Counted from the first letter of the stretch, positions 1 through 8,108 are shown. The stretch is DNA of 64,000 nucleotides from Rhizobium sp. RU33A (GCF_900156055.1 NZ_FTMQ01000006.1:62001-126000), one strand, 5' to 3'. Numbers and translations are program-made. The notes: generated from the letters alone by a model not told the origin.

Positions 1-992
1 GCCGTCAGCAGATAGTCGCGAATGCCCTCCTGATCGGCATCGGGATGGAAATGAAGGTAATAGCGGACAGTCGCCGGCACCACACCGGCCGCCCCATTGG
101 TCGGCGAGGTCACGACGCGGCCACCAGCGGCGTTTTCCTCGTTCACCGCCATCGCATAGACCGAGAGCCAGTCGTTGGCGAGAACGGGATTGAGACGGTT
201 GGAGCGCCACTCCTCCTGCAGCTTGTCGTGGATCGATTTGGCCCGGCGGCGAACCTTGAGACCACCCGGTAGCTGGCCTTCTTGGCGCAGGCCACGATCG
301 ATACAGCTCGACATCGCGTCCCAGAGCTTATCGAGCCCGGCATCCAGATCCTCGCGCGAGCGGACCGCTTCCTCATTTGCCCGCTTCATCTGGGCAATCG
401 AGAGGCCGGATGAAGCGGCCATGGCCAGCATCTCCTTCGCTGACGCAAAGGGATAGGGCACCTTCTGGCTGGAGGCCTGCTTCTTCTGCTTCTGCATGGC
501 GAGCAGCTCGGTATCGGTGACGACAAAACCGCCGCCGATCGAGTAGTAGATCTGGGTGAGCAACACCCGGCCGTCCTTGTCGAGGGCAGAAAGCCGCATG
601 CCGTTGGCATGGCCCGAGAGCGGAGTCTTCTTGTCGTAGACGAGGTCATCCTTCGGCTGGAACACATAGCCGGGGTGACCGGGAGGGGTGACCCGTCCCG
701 TACGCTCGACTTCTGCGATAATCGCCTCCATCCGATCCGGATCAATGCTGTCAGGCGCTTCCCCCATCAGGCCGATGATGACCGCGTTGCCGGTACCATG
801 GCCGATGCCGGTGTAGGCGAGCGAGCCATGCAGGCTGGCCTTGAGCGCTGCAACATGCGCGCCGGCCGGACGCGGCCATTTGTCGGAGAGAATGAGGTCG
901 AGGAACCGGTTGGCCGCCGTCATCGGACCCATGGTGTGGGAACTCGAGGGGCCGACGCCGATCTTGAACACGTCGAAAACCGAAAGAAACAT
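1..992 (-). CDS. sdaA: L-serine ammonia-lyase (serine dehydratase), C-terminus outside window
   Basis: Converts L-serine to pyruvate and ammonia with an oxygen-sensitive 4Fe-4S cluster. The reading frame opens at an ATG at 992 (preceded by GAGGAG) with [20 protein letters not shown], the N-terminal signature of single-chain bacterial serine dehydratases, and stays open to the window edge. About 330 residues are visible; the family is usually about 455-470, so roughly the last 130 residues, including most cluster cysteines, lie outside. A later stretch, [20 protein letters not shown], is typical of the second half of the enzyme. The upstream hairpin at 1122-1154 separates it from the small gene to its right, so it probably has its own promoter in 993-1120. 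Seen: motif and open frame. Inferred: completeness beyond the edge. Confidence 0.93.
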   Translation of the reverse strand, partial: MFLSVFDVFKIGVGPSSSHTMGPMTAANRFLDLILSDKWPRPAGAHVAALKASLHGSLAYTGIGHGTGNAVIIGLMGEAPDSIDPDRMEAIIAEVERTGRVTPPGHPGYVFQPKDDLVYDKKTPLSGHANGMRLSALDKDGRVLLTQIYYSIGGGFVVTDTELLAMQKQKKQASSQKVPYPFASAKEMLAMAASSGLSIAQMKRANEEAVRSREDLDAGLDKLWDAMSSCIDRGLRQEGQLPGGLKVRRRAKSIHDKLQEEWRSNRLNPVLANDWLSVYAMAVNEENAAGGRVVTSPTNGAAGVVPATVRYYLHFHPDADQEGIRDYLLT

Positions 993-1121
993 GAGGCTCC
1001 TCGCATGCGGGATAACAAAGCACAAAGGCTAGAGCATCGCGTAGCACGAATGCTCCTTGCAATCGACATCGGCTTTCACCGCCGCGACATGACGAGATAT
1101 GGGATCGGAGCTGCAGAAACG

Positions 1122-1154
1122 CAAACAGCGCGGCCGTGAGGACCGCGCTGTTTG
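1122..1154 (-). terminator. Strong 12-bp hairpin, likely terminator of the small leftward gene
   Basis: Perfect inverted repeat: CAAACAGCGCGG at 1122-1133 pairs with CCGCGCTGTTTG at 1143-1154 around a 9-base loop. It lies 22 bases past the stop of the small leftward gene at 1176. The tract after the stem on the minus strand (CGTTTC) is only weakly T-rich, so termination efficiency is uncertain. Confidence 0.6.
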
Positions 1155-1175
1155 ATCAATCGTCTGTGGCGGGTG

Positions 1176-1277
1176 TCAGATCGACCCAAAAAGGTAAGCC
1201 AGGCACATGAAGCCGGCGAAACCCATCAAGGCACGAAATGTAACACCCCAGCACGACTTATGGAAACTACCTTCCAT
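1176..1277 (-). CDS. Small single-span membrane protein, 33 aa, function unknown
   Basis: A short frame starting at the ATG at 1277, five bases after a CGGAG ribosome-binding sequence, gives a 33-residue protein. It has a basic, aromatic N-terminus (MEGSFHKSCWGVTFRALMGF) and one hydrophobic segment (residues about 15-32) ending FGSI. It is followed at once by a 12-bp hairpin, which supports a real transcription unit. The same frame is open further upstream to 1412 (78 aa), but that extension is not hydrophobic, has no good ribosome-binding site and looks like leader sequence. No function is recognised; small inner-membrane proteins of this kind often modulate transporters or envelope stress, but nothing here shows which. 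Confidence 0.45.
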   Translation of the reverse strand: MEGSFHKSCWGVTFRALMGFAGFMCLAYLFGSI

Positions 1278-1590
1278 GAAAACTCCGAGTGAGATCACAT
1301 TCACAGGGAAAGCCGTCCCCCGACCGCTTTCTGACGCCTGATCTATTAAAATCGGAGCGGGTTCGCAACTGCAAAAATGGCAAAAGGAAGGCTCCAGATG
1401 GGAAGCAGGCATGCGTGGCCTGCATGGATTGTCGAAATTTCAATGAGATAGCTGCTTGAAGCGTGTTTCAAAACCACGACCGCCCTGCCCCAATTCGGGC
1501 CAATATCTTTCGCGTGGTTAATTTCCGTTGTGGATGAACCGATCGGCGGGATAATGCGCCAACCGAACTTGCCCTTGGGATTCGCTCGAT
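1278..1590. other. Intergenic region between divergent small gene and DUF599 gene
   Basis: About 310 bases separate the leftward small gene from the rightward DUF599 gene, so the region should hold two divergent promoters. The only structure noticed is a short inverted repeat, TTGAA-N6-TTCAA, at 1456-1471. No convincing -35/-10 pair, riboswitch or further gene was identified. Confidence 0.4.
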
Positions 1591-2310
1591 ATGACCGTTG
1601 TCGACTACTGCGCCATGACGCTCTTTCTGCTGCTCTGGCTCGCTTATGCCCGCATCACCGGCGACCAGCAGATCCTGTCGAGAACGAGCCTCACCAAAGC
1701 CATGGCCGAGCGCCGACGCGAATGGATCCTGAACTCGATGAAGCGTGATCTGAAGATGATCGACACGCAGATCATGGGCGGATTGCAGAACGGCACAGCC
1801 TTCTTTGCCTCCACGACGATCTTCGCGATCGGTGGCTGCTTCGCGCTTCTCGGCGCGACGGAGCAGGTCGATGCCATATTGAAGGACATCCCCTACATCG
1901 TGCAGGGCGGGCGCGCGATCTTCGAGCTGAAGGTCTGCGGCCTGATCGCCCTGTTTGCCTATTCCTTCTTCAAGTTTGGCTGGTCCTATCGCCTGTTCAA
2001 CTACTGCACCATCCTCTTCGGTGCGATCCCGATGGCGGACGAAGCGGCGAAGGATCCTGAGCGGGCGATGCAAACCGCCGAGCGAACGATTCGCATGAAC
2101 ATCATCGCTGCCAGCCATTTCAACATGGGCCTGAGAGCGATCTTCTATTCGATCGGCTATCTCGGCTGGTTCGTCAGCCCCTGGGTCTTCATGATCGCCA
2201 CGGTACTCGTCTTCATCGTGCTGCTGCGCCGCCAGTTTTTCTCCGAGGCGCGCCTTGCCTCCTCAATACGAGCGATAGGTGACGGCAGGCATCGGCGGTC
2301 GAGGCCTTGA
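1591..2310 (+). CDS. DUF599 family membrane protein
   Basis: 239 residues starting at ATG 1591, with an early GGGA element 10 bases upstream. The N-terminus is a membrane span (VVDYCAMTLFLLLWLAYARI), followed by a charged stretch (RRREWILNSMKRDLKMIDTQ) and three further hydrophobic segments near residues 70-90, 115-135 and 175-215. The order and the WxY...R..W..xM pattern match the DUF599 family of inner-membrane proteins, whose biochemical role is not established. The C-terminus is short and arginine-rich. The DUF1624 gene follows about 80 bases downstream in the same direction, and a methyltransferase-like gene follows that, so the three may form one envelope-related operon. Confidence 0.8.
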   Translation: MTVVDYCAMTLFLLLWLAYARITGDQQILSRTSLTKAMAERRREWILNSMKRDLKMIDTQIMGGLQNGTAFFASTTIFAIGGCFALLGATEQVDAILKDIPYIVQGGRAIFELKVCGLIALFAYSFFKFGWSYRLFNYCTILFGAIPMADEAAKDPERAMQTAERTIRMNIIAASHFNMGLRAIFYSIGYLGWFVSPWVFMIATVLVFIVLLRRQFFSEARLASSIRAIGDGRHRRSRP

Positions 2311-2391
2311 ATTCGCCGTCTTTGGTGCCGACCCCGCCGAACCATGGTGACGATGGCGAGGTCCGCCGTCGAAGAGCTTAAGGAAGAGCAA

Positions 2392-3366
2392 GTGGCAGAT
2401 CCGACCGTGCCCCGAACCGTTGCGACCCGACCGCGCCTTTTGGCGCTCGATGCGGCGCGCGGGCTCGCCCTGATCGCCATGGCGACCTATCACTTCAGCT
2501 GGGACCTGGAATTCTTCGGTTACCTCGCGCCCGGGACATCCACTCAAGGGTTCCTGCGTCTCTACGCCCGCATGATCGCGTCGAGCTTTCTATTCCTGGC
2601 GGGCTTCAGCCTCGTGCTGGCGCATTATCCAAAGCTCAGACTTCAACCCTTCCTGCGGCGTCTCGGCGTGATCGTCGTCGCAGCGGCCGCCATTTCCATT
2701 GCCACCTACTGGTTCACGCCCGACAGCTGGATCTTCTTCGGCATTCTGCATGCCATCGCGCTTTCGAGCCTGATCGGCCTTCTGTTCCTCCGGGTGCCGC
2801 CGATTTTGACACTGCTTGCTGCCGCGGTGGCATTCGCCCTGCCAGAATTGCTGCGCTCTTCGGCCTTCGATTCGCCCTGGTTCTGGTTCCTCGGGATCTC
2901 GGAGACCCTGCCCCGCTCCAATGACTATGTGCCGCTCCTGCCGTGGATCGGAGCACTGCTGACCGGCATCGCCACGGCACGGTTTCTGGTCGATCGCAAT
3001 CGTCTCGGCTGGATCGACCGACTGCCAGCGGGTCCGAGATGGCTGCGCTGGGGCGGACGCCACTCGCTGACCGTCTATCTGCTGCACCAACCGGTGCTGA
3101 TCGCCGGGCTCTATCTGGCGAGCTTCGTCATACCGGCGCCCGCACTGGATCCGGTCGCCTCCTATACTCAGAGCTGCGAGGCGAGTTGTGCACAGCAGGG
3201 CAACGATGCGGGCCTCTGCGAGCGCTTCTGCAGTTGCACGCTGGAACGCCTGCAGGCGGAGAACCTCCTCGATCCTCTCCAGTCTGGCGCAAACTTGTAC
3301 GAGCAGACTGCACGCATCCAGACGCTGGCCGAGGAATGCACCATCAGGAGTCAGCCAGCGCCGTAA
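2392..3366 (+). CDS. DUF1624 (heparan-alpha-glucosaminide N-acetyltransferase-like) membrane protein with Cys-rich tail
   Basis: Multi-span membrane protein. The core opens with LLALDAARGLALIAMATYHF and continues FLFLAGFSLVLAH, the signature of the DUF1624/YeiB-like acyltransferase group, proteins thought to move acyl groups across the membrane. About eight to nine hydrophobic segments precede a conserved GGRHSLTVYLLHQPV near the end. The GTG at 2392 is chosen as start because AAGGAAG lies seven bases upstream; an in-frame ATG at 2344 has no ribosome-binding site but cannot be excluded. The last 70 residues leave the membrane and carry five cysteines in a C-x3-C ... C-x3-C-x-C pattern. The substrate is unknown. 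Confidence 0.8.
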   Translation: MADPTVPRTVATRPRLLALDAARGLALIAMATYHFSWDLEFFGYLAPGTSTQGFLRLYARMIASSFLFLAGFSLVLAHYPKLRLQPFLRRLGVIVVAAAAISIATYWFTPDSWIFFGILHAIALSSLIGLLFLRVPPILTLLAAAVAFALPELLRSSAFDSPWFWFLGISETLPRSNDYVPLLPWIGALLTGIATARFLVDRNRLGWIDRLPAGPRWLRWGGRHSLTVYLLHQPVLIAGLYLASFVIPAPALDPVASYTQSCEASCAQQGNDAGLCERFCSCTLERLQAENLLDPLQSGANLYEQTARIQTLAEECTIRSQPAP

Positions 3367-3380
3367 GGGGGAATTCTCCA

Positions 3381-3857
3381 ATGAATGCCTACCGCGCGAA
3401 GCCTCTGCGATATCCATGGCCACCAGTGCTTTATCTGGCGGCCATCATCGGCGCGATCATGGCCGGCAGGTTCACAGCCCTGGCGCCGGTCCCCTCGCCG
3501 CTTCCCTACCTTCTGCCGTCGATCGGCTTCAGCATCGGCCTCTTCGCCGTCACCCTCGACATCTGGGCGGTGCGCACCCTGATGGAGCGACAGACACCCG
3601 CATTCGATACCGGCTGTGCGCGCCATCTCGTGACCTGCGGTCCGTTTCGGTTCAGCCGCAATCCGATCTATCTCGCCTATACGCTGTTTACGGTGGCGCT
3701 CGGCTTCATCACCGGCAATGCCTGGTTCTTCATCGCGGCATTCTTGGCGCTTTTGGCGACACGGATCCTGGCGATCCCCAGCGAGGAACGCCATCTCGAA
3801 GCCCGTTTCGGCTATGATTACGAAAGCTACCGCAAGCGCACGCGGCGCTGGATCTGA
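3381..3857 (+). CDS. Isoprenylcysteine carboxyl methyltransferase (ICMT)-family membrane methyltransferase
   Basis: 158-residue membrane protein beginning at ATG 3381, with AAGGGGG nine bases upstream. Four hydrophobic segments are followed by the family signature: LVTCGPFRFSRNPIYLAY (G-P-x-R-x-x-R-N-P-x-Y), then EERHLEARFGYDYESYRKR near the C-terminus, which includes the conserved E-E..L...FG..Y..Y motif of ICMT/phospholipid methyltransferase proteins. Bacterial members methylate small molecules or lipids from S-adenosylmethionine; the acceptor cannot be read from the sequence. It starts 14 bases after the DUF1624 gene and is probably co-transcribed with it. Confidence 0.82.
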   Translation: MNAYRAKPLRYPWPPVLYLAAIIGAIMAGRFTALAPVPSPLPYLLPSIGFSIGLFAVTLDIWAVRTLMERQTPAFDTGCARHLVTCGPFRFSRNPIYLAYTLFTVALGFITGNAWFFIAAFLALLATRILAIPSEERHLEARFGYDYESYRKRTRRWI

Positions 3858-3881
3858 TTCGGGGCGATTGCCGGCCCGGGA

Positions 3882-4274
3882 TCAGGTCCCGACGCCGATT
3901 TCCACCAGGCGGGTGAGACAGGCTTCTTCGGCCTGATCGAGTTCCGAAAGCGTCTCGTCGATATCGCGGCGCTTCTGCCGAAGTTCGTCGCGCTTCTCGT
4001 CGATCTTCTTCATCATCAGCTTGAGCTGCCCGATTTCGCCCGGCGGCTCCTTGTAGACGTGAACGATTTCGCGGATTTCGGCGATCGTGAAGCCGATACG
4101 GCGACCGCGCAGGATCTCCTGCAGGAAACGACGGTCAGCGGCACGGTAGAGGCGCGTCCGGCCCCGACGTTCCGGATGCAGCAGGCCCTCGTCCTCGTAG
4201 AAACGCAGGGTGCGCGTTGACACACCGAATTCTCGCGTGAGCTCTGTTATGCTATAGTATTTCTTCACGGTCAT
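3882..4274 (-). CDS. MerR family transcriptional regulator
   Basis: 130-residue regulator starting at ATG 4274. The N-terminal winged helix is complete: YYSITELTREFGVSTRTLRF, then YEDEGLLHPERRGRTRLY. A dimerisation helix runs over about residues 75-120 (KLMMKKIDEKRDELRQKRRD). There is no cysteine-based metal-binding tail; the only cysteine is near residue 119, so this is not a CueR- or ZntR-type metal sensor. It resembles the MerR proteins that control acyl-CoA or branched-chain amino acid catabolism in proteobacteria, but no acyl-CoA gene lies beside it. A palindrome 26 bases upstream (4301-4322) is a likely self-operator. It is convergent with the ICMT-like gene. Confidence 0.88.
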   Translation of the reverse strand: MTVKKYYSITELTREFGVSTRTLRFYEDEGLLHPERRGRTRLYRAADRRFLQEILRGRRIGFTIAEIREIVHVYKEPPGEIGQLKLMMKKIDEKRDELRQKRRDIDETLSELDQAEEACLTRLVEIGVGT

Positions 4275-4300
4275 CCGATCCTGTAGGGATGACCATGATA

Positions 4301-4322
4301 TTGACTTTTACGTACAAGTCAA
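4301..4322 (-). promoter_or_regulatory. Palindromic operator of the MerR gene
   Basis: Arms TTGACTT (4301-4307) and AAGTCAA (4316-4322) are perfect inverted copies around TTACGTAC, whose centre ACGT is itself palindromic. It lies 26 bases before the merR start. MerR proteins usually bind such dyads inside the promoter spacer, so autoregulation is the simplest reading. Confidence 0.6.
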
Positions 4323-4382
4323 TTTTTCGGCATTGCCCTGACCGCCTCTCGCGCGATTATGCGGTCTTGCCTGTGTCGCCGG

Positions 4383-5795
4383 TCACATGAACCACCAGCT
4401 CGCGAGCCCCAGAAAGGCGAAGAAGCCGGTAATGTCGGTCACGGTTGTGACAAAGACTGCTGAGGCGACTGCCGGATCCGCACCAAACCGATCAAGCGAC
4501 ATAGGAATGAGGATCCCGGCGATGGCGGCCGCCATCATGTTGATGAGCATCGCCGTGGCAATGATGACGCCGATATTGGGGTCCTGAAACCAGAAACCCG
4601 CCACCGCACCGATCGAAACGCCGAAGATCAGACCGTTCAAAAGCCCGACGCCGGCCTCGCGGCGCACGACGCGGAAGGCGTTGTGGATATCGAGATTGCG
4701 GGTCGCAAGCGCCCGCACCGTCACCGTCATCGTCTGCGAGCCGGCATTGCCGCCCATGCCGGCGACGATCGGCATGAGGACGGCGAGTGCGACGATTTCC
4801 TGGATGGTCGCCTCGAACAGGGAGATGACCGAGGCCGCCATGAAGGCGGTCACCAGATTGACCGCAAGCCAAGGCACGCGCGAGCGAGACGTTTCGGCAA
4901 TGCTGTCGGACAACTCTTCGTCGCCAACGCCGCCGAGGCGCAGCAGATCCTCTTCCGCCTCTTCCTGGATGACGTCGACCACGTCGTCGATCGTGAGCAC
5001 GCCGACCAGACGCTCGTTCTCGTCGACGACGGCGGCAGATAAAAGGTCGTATTGTTCGAAGAGTTGGGCCGCCTCTTCCTGGTCCATCTCGGCCGGGATC
5101 GGGTGGTTGGTGGCATGCATGATGGTCTCGATCTTCACACCGCGCTTGGTGCGCAGGATCGCATCGAGATTGACCGCACCGAGCAGCTTGAAGGTCGGAT
5201 CGATGACGAAGATCTGCGTGAAGCTTTCGGGCAGGTCCTCCTCGTCGCGCATGTAGTCGATCGTCTGGCCCACCGTCCAGAAGGGCGGGACGGCGACGAA
5301 TTCGGTCTGCATGCGCCGGCCGGCCGAGCTTTCGGGATAGTCAAGCGCGCGACGCAGCCGCACCCGTTCCGTAAACGGCAGCTGGGCAAGGATCTCCTCG
5401 CGGTCCTCGTCGTCAAGATCTTCGAGAATATAGACGGCGTCGTCCGAATCGAGATCGCCGATCGCCGCGGCAATCTGCTCGTTCGGCATCTGGTCGACGA
5501 TCTGCATGCGGATCGTTTCATCGACCTCGGTCAGCGCCGTCATGTCGAAGTCGTCGCCGAGCAGGTGGATCATGGCCAGACGCTGGTCGGGCTGGATCGC
5601 CTCGATCAGGTCGCCGAGTTCCGATTCGTGCAATCGCGCGACATTTTGCCGGAGAAACAGCACGTCACGCTCGGCGATCGCCGCGCCGACCAAGGTCAAG
5701 AAGTCGTGACGGACAGATCCCTCGTCGTCATAGATGTCGTCGTGGCTTTCTTCGGCCGCGGGACGGTTGACAAATTCGTCTTCGTTCTCTGTCAT
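4383..5795 (-). CDS. mgtE: Magnesium transporter MgtE
   Basis: 470-residue Mg2+ channel of the inner membrane. Domains in order: an acidic N-terminal region, the MgtE N superhelical domain (about 35-155, with YILEDLDDEDREEILAQLPF), two CBS domains (about 165-285, including LVGVLTIDDVVDVIQEEAEE), a connecting helix, and five membrane spans from about 310 to the end. The pore and Mg2+ signature is present in PIVAGMGGNAGSQTMTVTVR. Family knowledge: the CBS and N domains sense cytoplasmic Mg2+ and gate the pore. Length is typical (about 450-470). Transcribed leftward towards merR; 180 bases separate it from the divergent deformylase-like gene, and no Mg2+ riboswitch was recognised there. Confidence 0.97.
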   Translation of the reverse strand: MTENEDEFVNRPAAEESHDDIYDDEGSVRHDFLTLVGAAIAERDVLFLRQNVARLHESELGDLIEAIQPDQRLAMIHLLGDDFDMTALTEVDETIRMQIVDQMPNEQIAAAIGDLDSDDAVYILEDLDDEDREEILAQLPFTERVRLRRALDYPESSAGRRMQTEFVAVPPFWTVGQTIDYMRDEEDLPESFTQIFVIDPTFKLLGAVNLDAILRTKRGVKIETIMHATNHPIPAEMDQEEAAQLFEQYDLLSAAVVDENERLVGVLTIDDVVDVIQEEAEEDLLRLGGVGDEELSDSIAETSRSRVPWLAVNLVTAFMAASVISLFEATIQEIVALAVLMPIVAGMGGNAGSQTMTVTVRALATRNLDIHNAFRVVRREAGVGLLNGLIFGVSIGAVAGFWFQDPNIGVIIATAMLINMMAAAIAGILIPMSLDRFGADPAVASAVFVTTVTDITGFFAFLGLASWWFM

Positions 5796-5975
5796 CCCAA
5801 CCTCTCATACGCGACACCATGCCTCGACGCCCCGGAGAATGGCCGCAAAAACCCTCAAGTCAACAAGCAGATAGCGGAAATCTCCTGTTGTCAGTGCAAA
5901 GCGGCGGTGAGCCTGCTAGCGTGGCCGGATCGCCACAGCCGACGATCACATCATAACTGAAGACATGAGCTTTTC

Positions 5976-6470
5976 GTGACCCGCCTGACCATCCGCCGCT
6001 ATCCCGACCCCGCCCTGAAGGCGACCGCCGAGCCCGTCAACGACTTCGGAGCTGACCTCGCCACACTCGCCGACGACCTCTACGAGACGATGAAGGCAGC
6101 CCCCGGTGTTGGCATAACCGCACCCCATTGCGGCGTTCTCCTTAGACTGACGGTGATCGACATCCCGGAAATCGGCGGACGGCGCGACTATGTGAACCCG
6201 GAAATCCTCTGGGCCTCCGATGAGATGATGACCCATACCGAAGGCAGTGTCTCCATGCCGGGCATGACCGACGAGGTCACGCGACCCAAGGCCGTCAGGA
6301 TCCGCTACCAGACCCTGGACGGGACCGTGGTCGAGGAGGAGATGCAGGGTTTTGCCGCGATCTGCATGCAGCACGAGATCGACCAGCTGGATGGCATCTT
6401 CTGGATCATGAAGCTCTCGCGACTGAAGCGCGAGCGGCTGTTGAAGAAATGGGAAAAGGCGACGCGCTGA
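5976..6470 (+). CDS. Peptide deformylase-like protein, catalytic residues degenerate
   Basis: 164 residues from a GTG at 5976. Overall it is a peptide deformylase (LTIRRYPDPALKATAEPV; all three motif regions in the right places), but each motif is altered. Motif 1 reads GVGITAPH (44-51), with His where the active-site Gln normally sits. Motif 2 reads EGSVS (89-93), with Ser91 replacing the metal-ligand Cys. Motif 3 reads QHEIDQ, keeping His133 and Glu134 but with Gln137 in place of the second His ligand. A normal enzyme binds Fe2+/Zn2+ through Cys and two His, so this one is unlikely to deformylate in the usual way. Rhizobia commonly carry extra def paralogues; the essential def is presumably elsewhere. 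Followed 66 bases later by the BON gene. Confidence 0.85.
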   Translation: MTRLTIRRYPDPALKATAEPVNDFGADLATLADDLYETMKAAPGVGITAPHCGVLLRLTVIDIPEIGGRRDYVNPEILWASDEMMTHTEGSVSMPGMTDEVTRPKAVRIRYQTLDGTVVEEEMQGFAAICMQHEIDQLDGIFWIMKLSRLKRERLLKKWEKATR

Positions 6471-6536
6471 CGCCATCGAACAAAGCCACCGGCCGGGCGT
6501 TATCTCCGTCAGACGAGATGAACAAGGAGCCCTCCC

Positions 6537-7037
6537 ATGGCCAAGGACGACCGCAAGACCGAATTTTCCCGCGAAGACGATTATCGCGATTACGACCAGC
6601 GCAATATCGGCGAAGGCTGGCCCTATGCCGATGGCGCGGGCGCGACGGCGACACCGGTCGAGAATCGCGGCTATGGCGAAACCGGCGCAAACTTCGACCG
6701 TGACCGCAACGAAGGTTTTCGGATCGACGCGGTCAACGCCGATGGCTTCGAGCCCGAAGTCGCCACACCGGTACTGCCGACCACGGATGGCCGGGAAGAC
6801 GATGACCAGCTCGAATCCGATATCACGACCGCGCTTGAAGGTCTTGATGACACCATTTTGGCCGGTCTCGACATCCACGTGGACGGCCATGTCGTGACGC
6901 TGCGCGGGTCGGTCGATACGGCGGAGGAGCGCCGGATGGTCGAGTTGAAGGTACTGGGCGTGAAGGGCGTGAGCGACGTGAAGAACTTCATCACCACGCT
7001 CGGCGTCGACAGCCACATTCCAAGTGATGCCGACTGA
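6537..7037 (+). CDS. BON domain protein
   Basis: 166 residues starting at ATG 6537 behind AAGGAG. The first 90 residues are very acidic, aspartate- and glycine-rich and look disordered; there is no signal peptide. The last 70 form one BON domain (LESDITTALEGLDDTILAGL, then HVVTLRGSVDTAEERRMVEL and VKGVSDVKNF). BON domains are usually found in osmotic-stress and envelope proteins such as OsmY and are thought to bind membranes or hydrophobic ligands. The absence of an export signal suggests a cytoplasmic role here. Transcription ends in the hairpin at 7061-7092. Confidence 0.85.
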   Translation: MAKDDRKTEFSREDDYRDYDQRNIGEGWPYADGAGATATPVENRGYGETGANFDRDRNEGFRIDAVNADGFEPEVATPVLPTTDGREDDDQLESDITTALEGLDDTILAGLDIHVDGHVVTLRGSVDTAEERRMVELKVLGVKGVSDVKNFITTLGVDSHIPSDAD

Positions 7038-7060
7038 GAAGTCATTGAAAAATCTGCAAC

Positions 7061-7092
7061 AAAAAACCCGGCTCGAAGGCCGGGTTCTTTTT
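7061..7092. terminator. Bidirectional rho-independent terminator
   Basis: AACCCGGC (7065-7072) pairs with GCCGGGTT (7079-7086) around a 6-base loop, with an A-run before (7061-7066) and CTTTTTT after (7087-7093). It can end both the rightward BON gene and the leftward tRNA gene, whose CCA end begins at 7093-7095. Confidence 0.85.
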
Positions 7093-7177
7093 TGGTGCGG
7101 TCGAGAAGACTCGAACTTCCACGGGTTGCCCCACAGCGACCTCAACGCTGCGCGTCTACCAATTCCGCCACGACCGC
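7093..7177 (-). tRNA. tRNA-Leu (anticodon GAG)
   Basis: On the minus strand the 5' end GCGGTCG (7177-7171) pairs with CGACCGC just before discriminator A and an encoded CCA (7095-7093). The D arm is GGCGGAATTGGTAGACGC, and the anticodon loop TTGAGGT gives anticodon GAG, which reads CUC and CUU leucine codons. The long variable arm (GTGGGGCAACCCGT) fits a class II tRNA, and the T arm reads GTTCGAGTC. The 85-base length is normal for tRNA-Leu. Complete and without interruptions. Confidence 0.97.
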
Positions 7178-7391
7178 ATCGTGGTAGGCGCCGAATTGCT
7201 CCGGCGGGGCTGCATGTAGCAAAAGCCTTGGGGGTCCACAAGCCCGCCGTGACAGATTTTTGAAAATTCGTCACGGCCGGTGGATAAGCCCCCTGCATGG
7301 GGGAGGCCGGCGCCCTTGAACTCCGGGGCTTTTCTTGCCAAATACAGGGAAAACAAGGCTTTTCGCCAATCCACAGCCCAAGGCAATTTTC

Positions 7392-8108
7392 ATGCTTCGC
7401 ACAGATCTCGACCATGCCATGCACCCTCGTGAAGGCTCACCTGCCGTGCGTTGGCGAGTCTCGGACGGGCTCGTCGGTTATGAGGAAGCGGTTGCCGAAA
7501 TGGAGCATCAGGTCGCTCTGATTGCCGAAGGAAAGGCCGACGAGCTGGTATGGCTGGTGGAGCACCCTCCCCTTTATACGGCCGGCACCAGTGCTGATTC
7601 GAAGGACCTGATCGAGCCCGAACGATTCCCGGTTTTCGCGACCGGTCGCGGCGGCGAATACACCTATCACGGTCCGGGCCAGCGGGTGGCCTATGTGATG
7701 CTCGACCTGAAGCGCCGGCGCCAGGATGTCCGCGCCTATGTGGCGGCCCTCGAAGAAGTGGTGATCCGTACGCTCGACAGCATGAACGTCAAAGGCGAGC
7801 GCCGCGAGGACCGCGTCGGCGTCTGGGTGCGTCGGCCGGAAAAGCCTGTTCTGCCCGATGGTACGATGAGCGAGGACAAGATCGCAGCGCTCGGCATCCG
7901 CCTGCGCCGCTGGGTGAGTTTTCACGGCCTGTCGATCAATGTCGATCCCGATCTCTCACATTTCACCGGGATCGTGCCCTGCGGCATCTCCGCCTATGGT
8001 GTGACGAGCCTCGTCGATCTCGGGCTGCCGGTGATGATGGCAGACGTCGACATGCGCCTGCGCGAAGCATTCGAAGACGTCTTCGGGCCTACGGTAAACG
8101 AAGGCTGA
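7392..8108 (+). CDS. lipB: Octanoyl-[acyl-carrier-protein]:protein N-octanoyltransferase
   Basis: First enzyme of lipoate synthesis: moves an octanoyl group from ACP to the lipoyl domains of 2-oxoacid dehydrogenases and GcvH in the cytoplasm. 238 residues counted from ATG 7392 (AAGG eight bases upstream). Family motifs are all present: [47 protein letters not shown] with Lys163, and GIVPCGI with Cys197; Lys and Cys form the catalytic pair. The frame extends upstream to 7335 without a ribosome-binding site. It is convergent with the XRE regulator, only 4 bases apart, and has no lipA beside it. Confidence 0.95.
   Translation: MLRTDLDHAMHPREGSPAVRWRVSDGLVGYEEAVAEMEHQVALIAEGKADELVWLVEHPPLYTAGTSADSKDLIEPERFPVFATGRGGEYTYHGPGQRVAYVMLDLKRRRQDVRAYVAALEEVVIRTLDSMNVKGERREDRVGVWVRRPEKPVLPDGTMSEDKIAALGIRLRRWVSFHGLSINVDPDLSHFTGIVPCGISAYGVTSLVDLGLPVMMADVDMRLREAFEDVFGPTVNEG

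Noticed and set aside
2590-3423. 277-codon minus-strand frame opposite the DUF1624 gene
   Set aside because: No motif or ribosome-binding site; the plus strand encodes a recognisable multi-span protein.
4301-4322. MerR-upstream dyad as an FNR box because it begins TTGAC and ends GTCAA
   Set aside because: The half-sites are separated by far more than the four bases needed, and a MerR gene follows directly.
5052-5960. 302-codon plus-strand frame opposite mgtE
   Set aside because: Shadow of the MgtE N and CBS domains; composition rich in Arg, Gly and His without domain features.
5796-5975. Mg2+-sensing riboswitch upstream of mgtE
   Set aside because: The 180-base gap shows no multi-helix leader that I could recognise, and alphaproteobacterial MgtE genes need not have one.
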